The notes under the pieces: generated by a model
The model's input: only the letters and a program-made list of their open reading frames with translations
The model's database searches: none
What the model was told of the DNA's origin: nothing
Assembly: GCA_030448105.1 (NCBI GenBank)
Contig: JAUJNP010000002.1
Coordinates: forward strand, 1-37,251
From: Acidimicrobiales bacterium
GTDB lineage: Bacteria > Actinomycetota > Acidimicrobiia > Acidimicrobiales > Iamiaceae
Length of the DNA stretch: 37,251 bases
Direction: 5' to 3'
Made by a program: the position numbers and the translations under genes
Shown: positions 9,308-19,741 of the stretch, in pieces
Layout of the letters: each line of letters opens with the position of its first letter
How positions within the stretch are numbered: the stretch's first letter is position 1

Positions 9308-9447
9308 GTGAAGATGCTCACACCGCCGGGCCCGACCAGGAAGCCGAGCACTATGAGCACCAGACCCCAGATCATCTGTCGGCGCGTGAGGGCCACTATG
9401 CCGGCGATGACCAGGACCACAGCCAGGATCCAAAGCAAGAACGCCAT
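9304..9447 (-). CDS. GPGG-motif small membrane protein
   Basis: The 47-residue protein MAFLLWILAVVLVIAGIVAL plus tail has two hydrophobic segments (about 3-20 and 24-40), separated by TRRQMIW. It ends in LVGPGGVSIFT, the GPGG pattern seen in a family of tiny actinobacterial membrane proteins of unknown function. AGGGGA precedes the ATG. The stop codon overlaps the start of the lipoprotein gene. Confidence 0.7.
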   Translation of the reverse strand: MAFLLWILAVVLVIAGIVALTRRQMIWGLVLIVLGFLVGPGGVSIFT

Positions 9448-9567
9448 GACGGTTCCCCTCTCCCGGCCCCGGTGGGCCGGCTTGGTCAATCGCTACCCGC
9501 GCCGGCCGGTTCGCAGAACGTGCTCCGTGGTGGCCACGCTACGCACCGACGCCCCGGAGCTCAGCGG

Positions 9568-9649
9568 TGGGCCGGGGTGGATTCGAACCACCGTAGGCTG
9601 AGCCGACGGGTTTACAGCCCGTTCCCTTTGGCCACTCGGGCACCGACCC
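9568..9649 (-). tRNA. tRNA-Tyr (GTA anticodon), long variable arm
   Basis: This is a class II tRNA. The acceptor pairs GGGTCGG with CCGGCCC through a T-G pair. The D-arm begins CCCGAGTGG, the anticodon stem ACGGG/CCCGT encloses CTGTAAA, and a long variable arm precedes GGTGG-TTCGAAT-CCACC. The 3' CCA is not encoded. It stands alone between the small membrane protein gene and the divergent YajQ gene. Confidence 0.95.
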
Positions 9650-9713
9650 TCGTGCTGAGAGCGAGAACCCTAGCGCTCCGCGGACGGCCCTCCGCTTGGG
9701 TTGGCGCCGGCGG

Positions 9714-9719
9714 TAGTTT
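9714..9719 (+). promoter_or_regulatory. -10 box for a leaderless yajQ transcript
   Basis: TAGTTT ends six bases before the ATG at 9726, and no Shine-Dalgarno sequence is present. The spacing puts the transcription start at or next to the start codon. I see no convincing -35. Confidence 0.4.
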
Positions 9720-9725
9720 GCCGGC

Positions 9726-10214
9726 ATGGCGAGCTTCGACGTGGTCTCGGAAGTGGACATGCAGGAGGTGCGCAACGCCGTGGACCAGGTGGCCCGGGAG
9801 GTCTCCACCCGCTACGACTTCAAGGGCACCGCCACCACCGTCGAGCTGGAGGGCCACACCATCACCCTCCGCTCCGCCAGCGAGGACCGCTTGGCCGCCC
9901 TGCGCACCGTGCTGGAGGAGAAGCTCGTGAAGCGCAAGGTCTCCCTCAAGGCCCTCGACTACGCCAAGGTGGAGGAGGCTTCGGGGGGCTCGGCTCGCCA
10001 GGTGGTCACCCTGAGCGCCGGCATCTCCTCGGACAAGGCCCGGGAGCTCAACAAGTTCATCAAGGGCCTGGGGCGCAAAGGCGTGCAGTCCGCCACCCAG
10101 GGCGACCAGCTACGGGTCAGCGCCAAGAAGCGCGATGACCTCCAAGCGGTCATCGCCGAGCTCAAGGCCGGCGACTTCGGGCTACCCCTCCAGTTCTCCA
10201 ACTTCCGCGACTGA
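9726..10214 (+). CDS. YajQ-family nucleotide-binding protein
   Basis: The 162-residue protein is full length for the family. It starts MASFDVVSEVDMQEVRNAVD and contains STRYDFKGT, the LRSASEDRLAALRTVLEEKL helix and the final LPLQFSNFRD, all strongly conserved. Family members bind nucleic acid or cyclic di-GMP; in Xanthomonas a YajQ protein acts as a cyclic-di-GMP receptor affecting transcription. The exact ligand here is unknown. It converges with the HAD gene across a short hairpin. Confidence 0.96.
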   Translation: MASFDVVSEVDMQEVRNAVDQVAREVSTRYDFKGTATTVELEGHTITLRSASEDRLAALRTVLEEKLVKRKVSLKALDYAKVEEASGGSARQVVTLSAGISSDKARELNKFIKGLGRKGVQSATQGDQLRVSAKKRDDLQAVIAELKAGDFGLPLQFSNFRD

Positions 10215-10233
10215 GACGGGGGTCTTCGGTGGT

Positions 10234-10252
10234 CCGGGGGCGAAGCCCCCGG
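10234..10252. terminator. Hairpin between convergent yajQ and HAD genes
   Basis: CCGGGGGC-GAA-GCCCCCGG is a perfect 8-bp G/C stem with a 3-base loop, placed 19 bases after the yajQ stop and 8 bases beyond the HAD stop. It reads the same on both strands and could stop transcription from either side. There is no T-run. Confidence 0.6.
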
Positions 10253-10260
10253 CGGGGGGC

Positions 10261-10770
10261 TCACGGGGGGGCGGAGCGTCCCCGTGTGTCGTAGTAGCCG
10301 GAATGGATGTAGACGCAGGGGACGCCTTCGGCGTGGAACATCTCCACGTTGCGGCGGTCGTCCTCGAACGCCAGCTGGAGGTCGAACCCGAAGTCCCGCA
10401 GCTCGCCCACGGTGCGCTGCTTGAAGGCCCGGGAGGCGCCGTAGTCGCCCACATCGCGCATGATCAAGAGGTCCCAGCGGAGCTTCATGCGCTCCAGCCA
10501 GGCCAGGGTCTGGCGCTGCACCCGGTCCGGTCGGGCGGTGAGGAGCACGACCGTCAGGCGGGCGTCGAGCACCTCCAGCAGCCGGCCCACCTCGTCGATG
10601 AGGGGATCTTCGGCGCAGGCCTCGAAGAAGGCGTCCCAGTCCCGGCGCGGCCGCTCCAGCAGGTGCTGGCGGCCGGAGGCGTCCGAGAGCACTCCGTCCA
10701 TGTCGAAGATCACCGCCGGGCCGGGGTCGACCACGCCGTCACGCCAGCGCCAGTTCGGAGAAACGCTCAC
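10261..10770 (-). CDS. HAD-superfamily phosphatase, PNKP-3'-phosphatase-like
   Basis: The 169-residue protein has motif I VIFDMDGVLSD (nucleophile and acid/base Asp, near residues 22-24). Motif II is VVLLTARPD, and motif III/IV lies in LQLAFEDDRRNVEMFHAEG. There is no large cap domain, and the layout resembles the phosphatase half of phage-type polynucleotide kinase. It probably hydrolyses a phosphomonoester, with unknown substrate. The GTG start has no ribosome binding site and lies six bases after a TATGCT -10 box. Confidence 0.88.
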   Translation of the reverse strand: MSVSPNWRWRDGVVDPGPAVIFDMDGVLSDASGRQHLLERPRRDWDAFFEACAEDPLIDEVGRLLEVLDARLTVVLLTARPDRVQRQTLAWLERMKLRWDLLIMRDVGDYGASRAFKQRTVGELRDFGFDLQLAFEDDRRNVEMFHAEGVPCVYIHSGYYDTRGRSAPP

Positions 10771-10776
10771 CCGGCG

Positions 10777-10800
10777 AGCATACGGACGCCGTGGCGCCGC

Positions 10801-10804
<4 letters not shown>
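10777..10804 (-). promoter_or_regulatory. Promoter of the HAD gene, leaderless type
   Basis: TTGAGC (10799-10804) and TATGCT (10777-10782) are 16 bases apart, and the -10 ends six bases before the GTG start. The -35 overlaps the acs stop codon, so the HAD gene can be transcribed separately from the nuo/acs run. Confidence 0.5.
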
Positions 10805-12779
<1,975 letters not shown>

Positions 12780-12838
12780 GTCGGTCCTTCCACGCGTCGG
12801 TCGGGCAGCCGCGGGCCATTTCACCACGCCTCCGGCGT

Positions 12839-13984
12839 TCACACCTCCCACTCGAGGACCCGGAAGGCGCCGAGACCGTCGGGGTCGCAGAGGGCCTCGG
12901 CCTCCCCCACCCGGCTCCGGGCGGCCACCGCCGTGAGGTCGCCGAGGTGGGCCCGTTCCGCCCAGATGCGCCGGCCCTCGGCCACCAGGTCGTCGATGGC
13001 GTGGTCGGTGAGGAACGTGGCCTGGCTGCGGTCGGCGTCGGGCCGATGCACCCGCGCCAGTTGGTCGACGCACACCTCGACGGTGATGTCCTGCGTGCCG
13101 AGCCGCTCCAGTGGGCCCGCCCCCCGCTCGTGGCCGGCGTAGGTGCGCAGCCACTCCGACCACGGGCGGGTGGCCAGAGCGGGGGTGGTGGTGGCGTAGT
13201 CGAAGGCCACCACCCGGCCGCCCCCGGCGACTAGCTCGAGCGCGTCGCGCAGCCAGCCGGCGGCCGCGTCCTGGACGGGGATGCGCCCCCCCGAGGGGGC
13301 GTCCGGGGCCAGGCGCGTCGCCCGGGCGGCCAGGTCCTCACTCGCCGGCACCAGCACCTCGGTGAGGGCATGGTCGTCGGTGGCCAGGCCGACCCGCACC
13401 TCGGCCCAGCCGGCCGGGAGCCGTTCGAGCACCCCGAAGGCGAGGTTGTCGAGCAGCTCGTTGGCCAGGACCACCGCCGGTCCCCCGGCGGCGGGCAGCG
13501 CGGGGAGGGCCCCCACCAACGGGCCCACCCCCGGTTGCACGGGGTGCTCGGCGCCCGACGCGTCGGGGACGGTCGGGCCGAGGGCGGCGAAGGCGGGAGG
13601 GGTGAGCTGGAGGCGGTCACCGGCCGCCGCTCGCAGCGCCGTCGAGCGTTCGACCAGCACGTAGCGCAGGGCCGGCGCGCAGGCAGGGTCGGCGGCCAGC
13701 ACGGAGCGGGCCAGCGCGCCGGTGCCGGCGCCGGCCTCGACCACCACGAAGGGGTCGGGCGAGCCGAGGTCGCGCCACCAGCGGTCGAGGGCCCCGGCCA
13801 GCACCGCCCCGAACAGGGGACCCACCTCGGGGCTGGTCAGGAAGTCGCCCCGCCGCCCGGCCCGCCCGCCGCTCGCGTAGAACCCGGCGTCGGGGTGGTA
13901 GAGGGCCAGGTCCACCACCTCGGCGAAGGGGACGGGGCCCCTGCGCCGCACCTGGTGGGCGACGAGGTCGTCGACCGCCGTCAC
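12839..13984 (-). CDS. SAM-dependent methyltransferase, MidA/NDUFAF7 family
   Basis: The roughly 381-residue protein starts at a GTG 11 bases after nuoN1. The N-terminal [20 protein letters not shown] is the family opening. It is followed by [18 protein letters not shown] and the SAM-binding motif [32 protein letters not shown] is also typical of MidA (COG1565). In mitochondria NDUFAF7, the human member, methylates an arginine of NDUFS2 (the NuoD homologue) and is needed to assemble complex I. The position directly behind a nuo operon supports the same role, but methylation of NuoD here is inference. Confidence 0.9.
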   Translation of the reverse strand: MTAVDDLVAHQVRRRGPVPFAEVVDLALYHPDAGFYASGGRAGRRGDFLTSPEVGPLFGAVLAGALDRWWRDLGSPDPFVVVEAGAGTGALARSVLAADPACAPALRYVLVERSTALRAAAGDRLQLTPPAFAALGPTVPDASGAEHPVQPGVGPLVGALPALPAAGGPAVVLANELLDNLAFGVLERLPAGWAEVRVGLATDDHALTEVLVPASEDLAARATRLAPDAPSGGRIPVQDAAAGWLRDALELVAGGGRVVAFDYATTTPALATRPWSEWLRTYAGHERGAGPLERLGTQDITVEVCVDQLARVHRPDADRSQATFLTDHAIDDLVAEGRRIWAERAHLGDLTAVAARSRVGEAEALCDPDGLGAFRVLEWEV

Positions 13985-13995
13985 CGGCCGCCGGC

Positions 13996-15543
13996 CTACC
14001 GGCGGAGCGCCACCGCGACAAGGTCGGTGGCGGCGTCGCCGAAGTGGCCCACCAGGCCGGGGAAGAACCCGGTGGCGACGGTGAAGGCCACGCAAAGGGC
14101 GAGGGCCAGGTTGATGGCCGCCGGGACCCGGACCGGTGAGCGGTCACCGTCGGGCACGGACTGGAACCACATCAGCCGGGCCAGGTTGGCGTAGTAGTAG
14201 AGGGCGATCACCGAGTTGACCGCGACCACCACCGCCAGGATGTAGGCGCTGGCCCCGCCGGCGCCGAGCACGGCCTTGAACACCTGGAACTTGGCGAACC
14301 AGCCGCCGAGGGGCGGGATGCCGGCGAGGGCGAACAGGAAGGCGGTCATGAGCACGGTCAGGCCGGGGGCGTACTCGAACAGGCCACCCCACGAGTCGAG
14401 CTCGCCCGAGCGGGTCTTGCGGCTGACGGCGAGGATCACCGCGAAGGCGCCGAGGTTCATGGCCGTGTAGATGAGGAGGTAGGACACCACCGCCCGGATG
14501 GCGTCGTCGGCCACGGCCGGGCTGTCTCCCGCCACCGCCAACGGGGCGAGGATGAACCCGGCCTGGGCCACCGAGGAGTAGGCGAAGAGTCGGACCACGT
14601 TGGTCTGCCGGAGGGCGATGAGGTTGCCCACGGTCATGGTGAGGGCGGCCAGCACCCACATCATCGGCCCGTACACCTCGTCGCGGCCGTAGAACGCCAC
14701 AAAGATGAGCTGGAGGATGGCGACGAAGCCGGCCGCCTTCGACGCCACCGACAAGAAGGCGGTGATGGGGGTGGGGGCGCCTTCGTAGGTGTCGGGCGCC
14801 CAGTTGTGGAACGGCACCGCGGAGACCTTGAACCCGAAGCCGACGAGCACGAACACGATGCCGAGGGCGGCCACGGGGGTGGCGCCGAAGCTGCCCGCCA
14901 CTTGCCGGCCGATGCCGGCCAGCACGGTGGTGCCGGTGCCGCCGTAGACGAGTGACATGCCGTAGAGCATCACCGCGGAGGCGAACACCCCCATCAGGTA
15001 GTACTTCATGCCGGCCTCGTTGCCCGTGAGCTCGCGCTTGCGCCAGCCGGCCAGCAGGTAGGCCGGGATCGACAGCAGCTCGAGGGCCACGAAGATGGTG
15101 ATCAGGTCGCGGGCCGAGGCCATGAGGGTCATGCCCAGCACCGAGGACACCACCAGCAGGTAGTACTCGCCCTCCCAGTAGTCGCCCTCGCCGATGTAGT
15201 CGGTCGACAGCAGGATGGTCACGTAGCCGGCCACGAGGAACAGCGCCTTCATCACCAAGGCGAAGTCGTCGACCACGTAGGCGCCGCCGAAGAGGCTCCG
15301 GGTGTTGCCGTCGACGGCCAGGGTGATCACCGGCACCAGCGCGCCGAGCAGGCCGAGGCCCGACAGCGTGGAGGCCAGCCACTTGTTGCGTTCGGCGGTG
15401 AACAGGTCGACCAGCAGCACCACCACGGCCGTGGCCACCAGCACCGCCTCCGGGGCGAGGGCGTGCCAGTCCAGGGCGGGCGACCGGAAGGGCACGGCGT
15501 CGCCCACGGCCAGCACGGCGGACGCGGTGGCGGGAAAGGACAC
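13996..15543 (-). CDS. nuoN: NADH-quinone oxidoreductase subunit N (cluster 1)
   Basis: This is one of three antiporter-like proton-pumping subunits of the complex I membrane arm. The 515-residue protein is predicted to have about 14 membrane helices. It shows the pumping-domain features LELLSIPAYLLAGWRKRE, AVPFHNWAPDTYEGAPTPIT and FAYSSVAQAGFILAPLA. The GTG start has AGGGGGAG upstream and lies 8 bases after nuoM1. The conserved Glu (in ALELLSIP) and Lys positions are present. Confidence 0.97.
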   Translation of the reverse strand: MSFPATASAVLAVGDAVPFRSPALDWHALAPEAVLVATAVVVLLVDLFTAERNKWLASTLSGLGLLGALVPVITLAVDGNTRSLFGGAYVVDDFALVMKALFLVAGYVTILLSTDYIGEGDYWEGEYYLLVVSSVLGMTLMASARDLITIFVALELLSIPAYLLAGWRKRELTGNEAGMKYYLMGVFASAVMLYGMSLVYGGTGTTVLAGIGRQVAGSFGATPVAALGIVFVLVGFGFKVSAVPFHNWAPDTYEGAPTPITAFLSVASKAAGFVAILQLIFVAFYGRDEVYGPMMWVLAALTMTVGNLIALRQTNVVRLFAYSSVAQAGFILAPLAVAGDSPAVADDAIRAVVSYLLIYTAMNLGAFAVILAVSRKTRSGELDSWGGLFEYAPGLTVLMTAFLFALAGIPPLGGWFAKFQVFKAVLGAGGASAYILAVVVAVNSVIALYYYANLARLMWFQSVPDGDRSPVRVPAAINLALALCVAFTVATGFFPGLVGHFGDAATDLVAVALRR

Positions 15544-15551
15544 GGCTCCCC

Positions 15552-17186
15552 CTACCGTCCCAGTGCGGTGAGGGAGTTGACCACGGCGCCGTCGGTGACC
15601 CGGAAGATGAGGTTCGGGTACACGCCCAGCGCCACGATCAGCAGCAGCATCGGCGCCCAGGCCAGGTAGTCCGTGAGGTGCATGTCGTGGATCCGGGCGT
15701 GCCCCAGCGCGTGGCTCCCGGTCCGGTCCCCCTGCCCGAGGGCGTGGGCCTGGTCGTGCCCGTGCCCGTGGTCGTGGTCGTCACCGACGAACTCCTCGCG
15801 GGGGGTGCCGAAGGCAACCCGTTGGAGCAACCACAGCAGGTAGCCGGCCGCCAGGATCGTGCCGATGGCCGCCACCACCATGTACGTCCGGTACACGGCC
15901 GGGTTGAGGCCGGCGGCGGGGTTGTAGGCCGAGAGGATGGCCGGGAACTCCCCCCAGAAGCCGGCCAGGCCGGGCAGTCCGAGCGATGCCATGCACGAGA
16001 AGGCGAGCACCCAGCCCAGCCGGGGTGCCTGCAGCAGCATGCCCCCCAGCCGCTTGATCTCGAGGGTGTGGTAGCGGTCCTTCACCGAGCCGGCCACGAA
16101 GAACAGCATCCCGGTGATGAGCCCGTGGGCGACCATGCCGAAGATGGCGGCGTTGATGCCAAAGGTGGTGAGGGTGGAGATGCCGAGCATGACGTAGCCC
16201 ATGTGGGCCACCGAGGAGAAGGCGATGAGCCGCTTCATGTCGGTCTGGGCCAGGCACCCGAGGGCGCCGTAGATGATGCCGATCACCGCCAGCAGGCCGA
16301 TCCACGGAGCCCACCGTTCGGCCGCCTCGGGCAGGATCGGGATGGCGATGCGCACGAACCCGTACGTGCCGAGCTTCAGCAGCACGGCGGCGAGGATCAC
16401 GGAGCCCTGGGTGGGCGCCTGGGTGTGGGCGTCGGGGAGCCAGGTGTGGAACGGGAAGATCGGCACCTTGACGCCGAAGCCCATGAACATGCCCCCGAAC
16501 ACGAACAGGGCGGTGGTGCTGGCCAGGCCGGCGCCGGCCCAGTCCGACAGCTCGATCATGCTGAACGTGTGGCGCATGGTGCCGCCCACGTCGACCTCCG
16601 GGGAGAGGAAGTACACGGCCAGGAACGACACGAGCATCAGCGCCGAGCCGAACAGGGTGTAGAGGAAGAACTTGATGGCGGCGTACTGACGGGCCTCGCC
16701 GCCCCACACCCCGATCATGAAGTACATGGGGAGCAGCACGACCTCGAAGAACACGAAGAAGAGGATGAGGTCCTGGGCCACGAAGGTGCCCACCATCCCC
16801 GTCTCGAGGATGAGGATCAGGATCAGGAACGCCTTCGGGTTGTGCGGTTCCGGGAAGTGGTTCCAGGAGTAGATGACCACCAGCGGCACGATCAGCACGG
16901 TGAGGGCCAGCAGCGGCAGGGCGATGCCGTCGACCCCGACGATGTAGCGGCTGTTGATCACGTCGATCCAGGACCGGTCCACCACGTACTGCAGCGTGCG
17001 AGTGCGGTCGAAGTCGAAGCTGGCGATCAGGGCCACACCGACGGCGAGCACGGCCAGCGTGGTGAGCAGGGCCACCAGCTTGTGCAGGGTCTCCTCGGCC
17101 CGGGGGATGACCATCATCACCACCGCACCCACCACCGGCAGGAAGGTGGCGGCGGTCAGCCCCCAGTCGTTGAGCAGGTCCTTCAC
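15552..17186 (-). CDS. nuoM: NADH-quinone oxidoreductase subunit M (cluster 1), His-rich loop
   Basis: This is an antiporter-like proton-pumping subunit. The 544-residue protein carries the NuoM landmarks FFEVVLLPMYFMIGVWGG, the discontinuous-helix segment [20 protein letters not shown] and AFSSVAHMGYVMLG. Between the last two helices (about residues 465-505) lies a His/Asp/Gly-rich loop, DDHDHGHGHDQAHALGQG followed by more histidines, which NuoM2 lacks. The GTG start is preceded by GAGAGGA, 34 bases after the nuoL1 stop. All key pumping residues seem intact. Confidence 0.97.
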   Translation of the reverse strand: MKDLLNDWGLTAATFLPVVGAVVMMVIPRAEETLHKLVALLTTLAVLAVGVALIASFDFDRTRTLQYVVDRSWIDVINSRYIVGVDGIALPLLALTVLIVPLVVIYSWNHFPEPHNPKAFLILILILETGMVGTFVAQDLILFFVFFEVVLLPMYFMIGVWGGEARQYAAIKFFLYTLFGSALMLVSFLAVYFLSPEVDVGGTMRHTFSMIELSDWAGAGLASTTALFVFGGMFMGFGVKVPIFPFHTWLPDAHTQAPTQGSVILAAVLLKLGTYGFVRIAIPILPEAAERWAPWIGLLAVIGIIYGALGCLAQTDMKRLIAFSSVAHMGYVMLGISTLTTFGINAAIFGMVAHGLITGMLFFVAGSVKDRYHTLEIKRLGGMLLQAPRLGWVLAFSCMASLGLPGLAGFWGEFPAILSAYNPAAGLNPAVYRTYMVVAAIGTILAAGYLLWLLQRVAFGTPREEFVGDDHDHGHGHDQAHALGQGDRTGSHALGHARIHDMHLTDYLAWAPMLLLIVALGVYPNLIFRVTDGAVVNSLTALGR

Positions 17187-17220
17187 GGGAACGTCCTCTC
17201 AATCCTCAATCGGTCGATCC

Positions 17221-19437
17221 TCAGCTGGTGCTGGCGATGAACACGAAGACGGCGGCCAGGATGGTGGCGCCGGCGAACAGATAGGCGCCGTAGCTCTGCA
17301 CCTTGCCGGTCTGCTGGCGCCGGAGCAGCTGGCCCGAGCCCTCGGCGGTGGCGCCTGAGCCGTTCACGAGGGTGTCGACCACGCCTTGGTCGATGTGGGT
17401 GTACACCCACTGGCCACTCCCCCGGGTCCCGCGGGCCACCAGGTTCACCAGGCCGTCGATCACGTTCTGGTTGACCCAGTTGGCGGCCCGGGCCACCGGG
17501 CCCTTCGTGCCGCCGGCGATGACGCCGGTGTAGAGGTGGTCGAGGTAGTAGCGGTTCTCGAGCAGGCGGTAGCCGGCCCGGGCGGGGCGGCTGCGCTCGG
17601 TGATGCCGTGGGGCCCGGCTCCCCGCCAGAACCACAGGTAGGCGAGACCGATGCCGAGGATGCCGACCACGGTCGAGACGACGGCGATCCACAGCGTGAA
17701 CTCCGGGTGCCGGAAGGCGGCGTCGAGCCCACCGGGGAAGTAAGCGGCGGTGGGCTCGACGTAGTGCTCGAAGCGCAGCGCGATCGACTCCCCGGCGAAG
17801 GAGGGCAGGTTGGCGAAGCCGGCCACCGCGCCCAGGGCGGCCAGGATCACCAGCGGGATCACGATGCGCGGACCGGACTCGTGGGGGGTGTGGAGGGCGG
17901 CCGCGCCCCGGGGCTCGCCCCAGAACACGTACCAGAGCACCCGGCTCATGTAGGCGCAGGTGCAGAACGCCCCGATAGTGCCCATCACCAGCATGAGCTT
18001 GTAGCCGCCCTCGCCCCCCAGGCCGCTGGCGCCGGCCAGGATCTCGTCCTTCGACCAGAAACCGGCCAGCGGGGGTATGCCCATGAGCGCGCCCGTGCCG
18101 ATCATGAACGTCCAGTAGGTGCGGGGCATGAACCGGCGCATGCCGCCCATGTCCTGCTTCATGTCGAAGCTGTGCACGGCGTGGCTGAGCGACCCGGCGC
18201 CGAGGAAGAGGCACGCCTTGAAGAAGGCGTGGGTGAAGAGGTGGAAGATGGCGGCGGTCCAGGCGCCGACCCCGAGGGCCATCACCATGTAGCCGAGCTG
18301 GCTGATGGTGGAGTAGGCGAGCACCTTCTTGATGTCGTTCTGCACGAAGGCAAGGAGCGCCCCGAACACCACGGTGACCGCGCCGATCACCGCCATGAGG
18401 TTGATGGTCGACTCCCCGATCTGGAAGCCGTGCCAGAACACGCTGTAGAGGCGGGCGATGAGGTAGATGCCGGCCACCACCATGGTGGCGGCATGGATGA
18501 GGGCCGACACCGGGGTGGGGCCGGCCATGGCGTCGGGCAGCCAGGTGTGCAGGATGAACTGGCCCGACTTCGACATCACCGCCGCCATCAGCGAGCAGGA
18601 CGCCACCAGCAGCAGCAGGTGGCGGATCTCGCCGGTGTTGGCCATCTCGTTGATGCCGATGATGTCGAAGGTGCCGCCGGCGGCGAAGAACAGGATGCTC
18701 ACCCCGACGAGCAGGCCGACGTCGCCGACCCGGTTGGTGAGGAAGGCCTTGAGGGCGGCGTCGGAGTTCGGCTTCTCCTCCCACCAGTGCCCGATGAGCA
18801 CGAACGAGCAGAGCCCCACCAGCTCCCACCCCACGATCATCTGCAGGGTCGTCTTCGACAGCACGAAGAACAGCATCGAGGCGGTGAACAGGCTCAAGAA
18901 GGCGAAGAAGTGGGTGTAGCGGCGGTCGCCGGCCACGTACTCGGTGCTGTAGACGTGCACCAGCAGGGACACCAGGGTGACGACGAGGAGCATCACCGCC
19001 GACAGGCCGTCCAGCATGGTGCCGACCTCGACCTTGGTGCCCCCGCTCTGCAGCCACGTGGTGCCGCGGACCACCGGCGGGGTGACGTGGTGCTCCTCGC
19101 CCTCCTCGGCGGCCGTCGACTCCTCGCCCTCCTCGGCCGCCGCCGGCTCCTCGTGCCCGGCCGCGGCCGGCTCCTCGCCCTTTTCGGCCGCGGCCGGCTC
19201 CTCGTGCCCGCCCGCGGCCGGCTCCTCGTGCTCGGCCGCCGGCGCCTCGTGGGCCGCCGGCGGGTGGTTCACCCGTTGGATCCAGCCGACCCCCGTGCCG
19301 CAGGCGAGGACGAAGGCGATGGCCACGGCGGCGATGCCGATCTCGGATCCGCCGCGGGGGAGCCGCTTGCCGAAGGCCAGGATGAGCACGAACGACAGCG
19401 CGGGCAGGGCGGGGATGATCCAGACGTGGGAGAGCAC
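17221..19437 (-). CDS. nuoL: NADH-quinone oxidoreductase subunit L (cluster 1), Glu/Ala repeat insert
   Basis: This is the distal antiporter-like subunit with the long lateral helix. The 738-residue protein is somewhat longer than usual. Landmarks are [56 protein letters not shown] and GIPPLAGFWSKDEIL; the C-terminal lateral/TM16 region is present. After the first two hydrophobic stretches, residues about 60-118 form an acidic low-complexity insert built of EEPAAA-type units, which accounts for the extra length. It starts at a GTG three bases after nuoK1. Confidence 0.97.
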   Translation of the reverse strand: MLSHVWIIPALPALSFVLILAFGKRLPRGGSEIGIAAVAIAFVLACGTGVGWIQRVNHPPAAHEAPAAEHEEPAAGGHEEPAAAEKGEEPAAAGHEEPAAAEEGEESTAAEEGEEHHVTPPVVRGTTWLQSGGTKVEVGTMLDGLSAVMLLVVTLVSLLVHVYSTEYVAGDRRYTHFFAFLSLFTASMLFFVLSKTTLQMIVGWELVGLCSFVLIGHWWEEKPNSDAALKAFLTNRVGDVGLLVGVSILFFAAGGTFDIIGINEMANTGEIRHLLLLVASCSLMAAVMSKSGQFILHTWLPDAMAGPTPVSALIHAATMVVAGIYLIARLYSVFWHGFQIGESTINLMAVIGAVTVVFGALLAFVQNDIKKVLAYSTISQLGYMVMALGVGAWTAAIFHLFTHAFFKACLFLGAGSLSHAVHSFDMKQDMGGMRRFMPRTYWTFMIGTGALMGIPPLAGFWSKDEILAGASGLGGEGGYKLMLVMGTIGAFCTCAYMSRVLWYVFWGEPRGAAALHTPHESGPRIVIPLVILAALGAVAGFANLPSFAGESIALRFEHYVEPTAAYFPGGLDAAFRHPEFTLWIAVVSTVVGILGIGLAYLWFWRGAGPHGITERSRPARAGYRLLENRYYLDHLYTGVIAGGTKGPVARAANWVNQNVIDGLVNLVARGTRGSGQWVYTHIDQGVVDTLVNGSGATAEGSGQLLRRQQTGKVQSYGAYLFAGATILAAVFVFIASTS
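19085..19255 (-). repeat. Degenerate Glu/Ala-coding repeat inside nuoL1
   Basis: The segment repeats a CCGGCTCCTCGTGCCC/CTC-type motif on the plus strand. On the coding strand it gives iterated HEEPAA and EEGEE units between membrane segments of NuoL1. Unit lengths vary in multiples of three, as expected from in-frame slippage or recombination. Confidence 0.75.
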
Positions 19438-19440
19438 CGG

Positions 19441-19740
19441 TCAGCCCCTCATCAGATCGACCTCGTCGAGGTCGATGCTGCGGCGGTTGCGGTAGATGAC
19501 GAGGACGATGGCCAGGCCGACGCCCACCTCGGCGGCGGCGATGGCGATCACGAACAGCGCGAACACCTGGCCCGCCAACGTCCCGGTCATGGCGGAGAAG
19601 GCGACCAGGTTGATGTTGACGGCGTTGAGGATCAGCTCGATCGACATGAGCACGGCCACGCCGTTGCGCCGGGCGATCACCCCGTAGACGCCGATGGCGA
19701 AGAGCACCGCCGACAGGATGAGGAACTGGTTCAGGAGCAC
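19441..19740 (-). CDS. nuoK: NADH-quinone oxidoreductase subunit K (cluster 1)
   Basis: This small membrane subunit (99 residues, three helices) forms part of the E-channel. Conserved features are [20 protein letters not shown], with the helix-2 glutamate in [17 protein letters not shown], and the second glutamate in [13 protein letters not shown]. It begins at a GTG that follows the nuoJ1 stop by one base. Confidence 0.97.
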   Translation of the reverse strand: MLLNQFLILSAVLFAIGVYGVIARRNGVAVLMSIELILNAVNINLVAFSAMTGTLAGQVFALFVIAIAAAEVGVGLAIVLVIYRNRRSIDLDEVDLMRG

Positions 19741-19741
19741 G

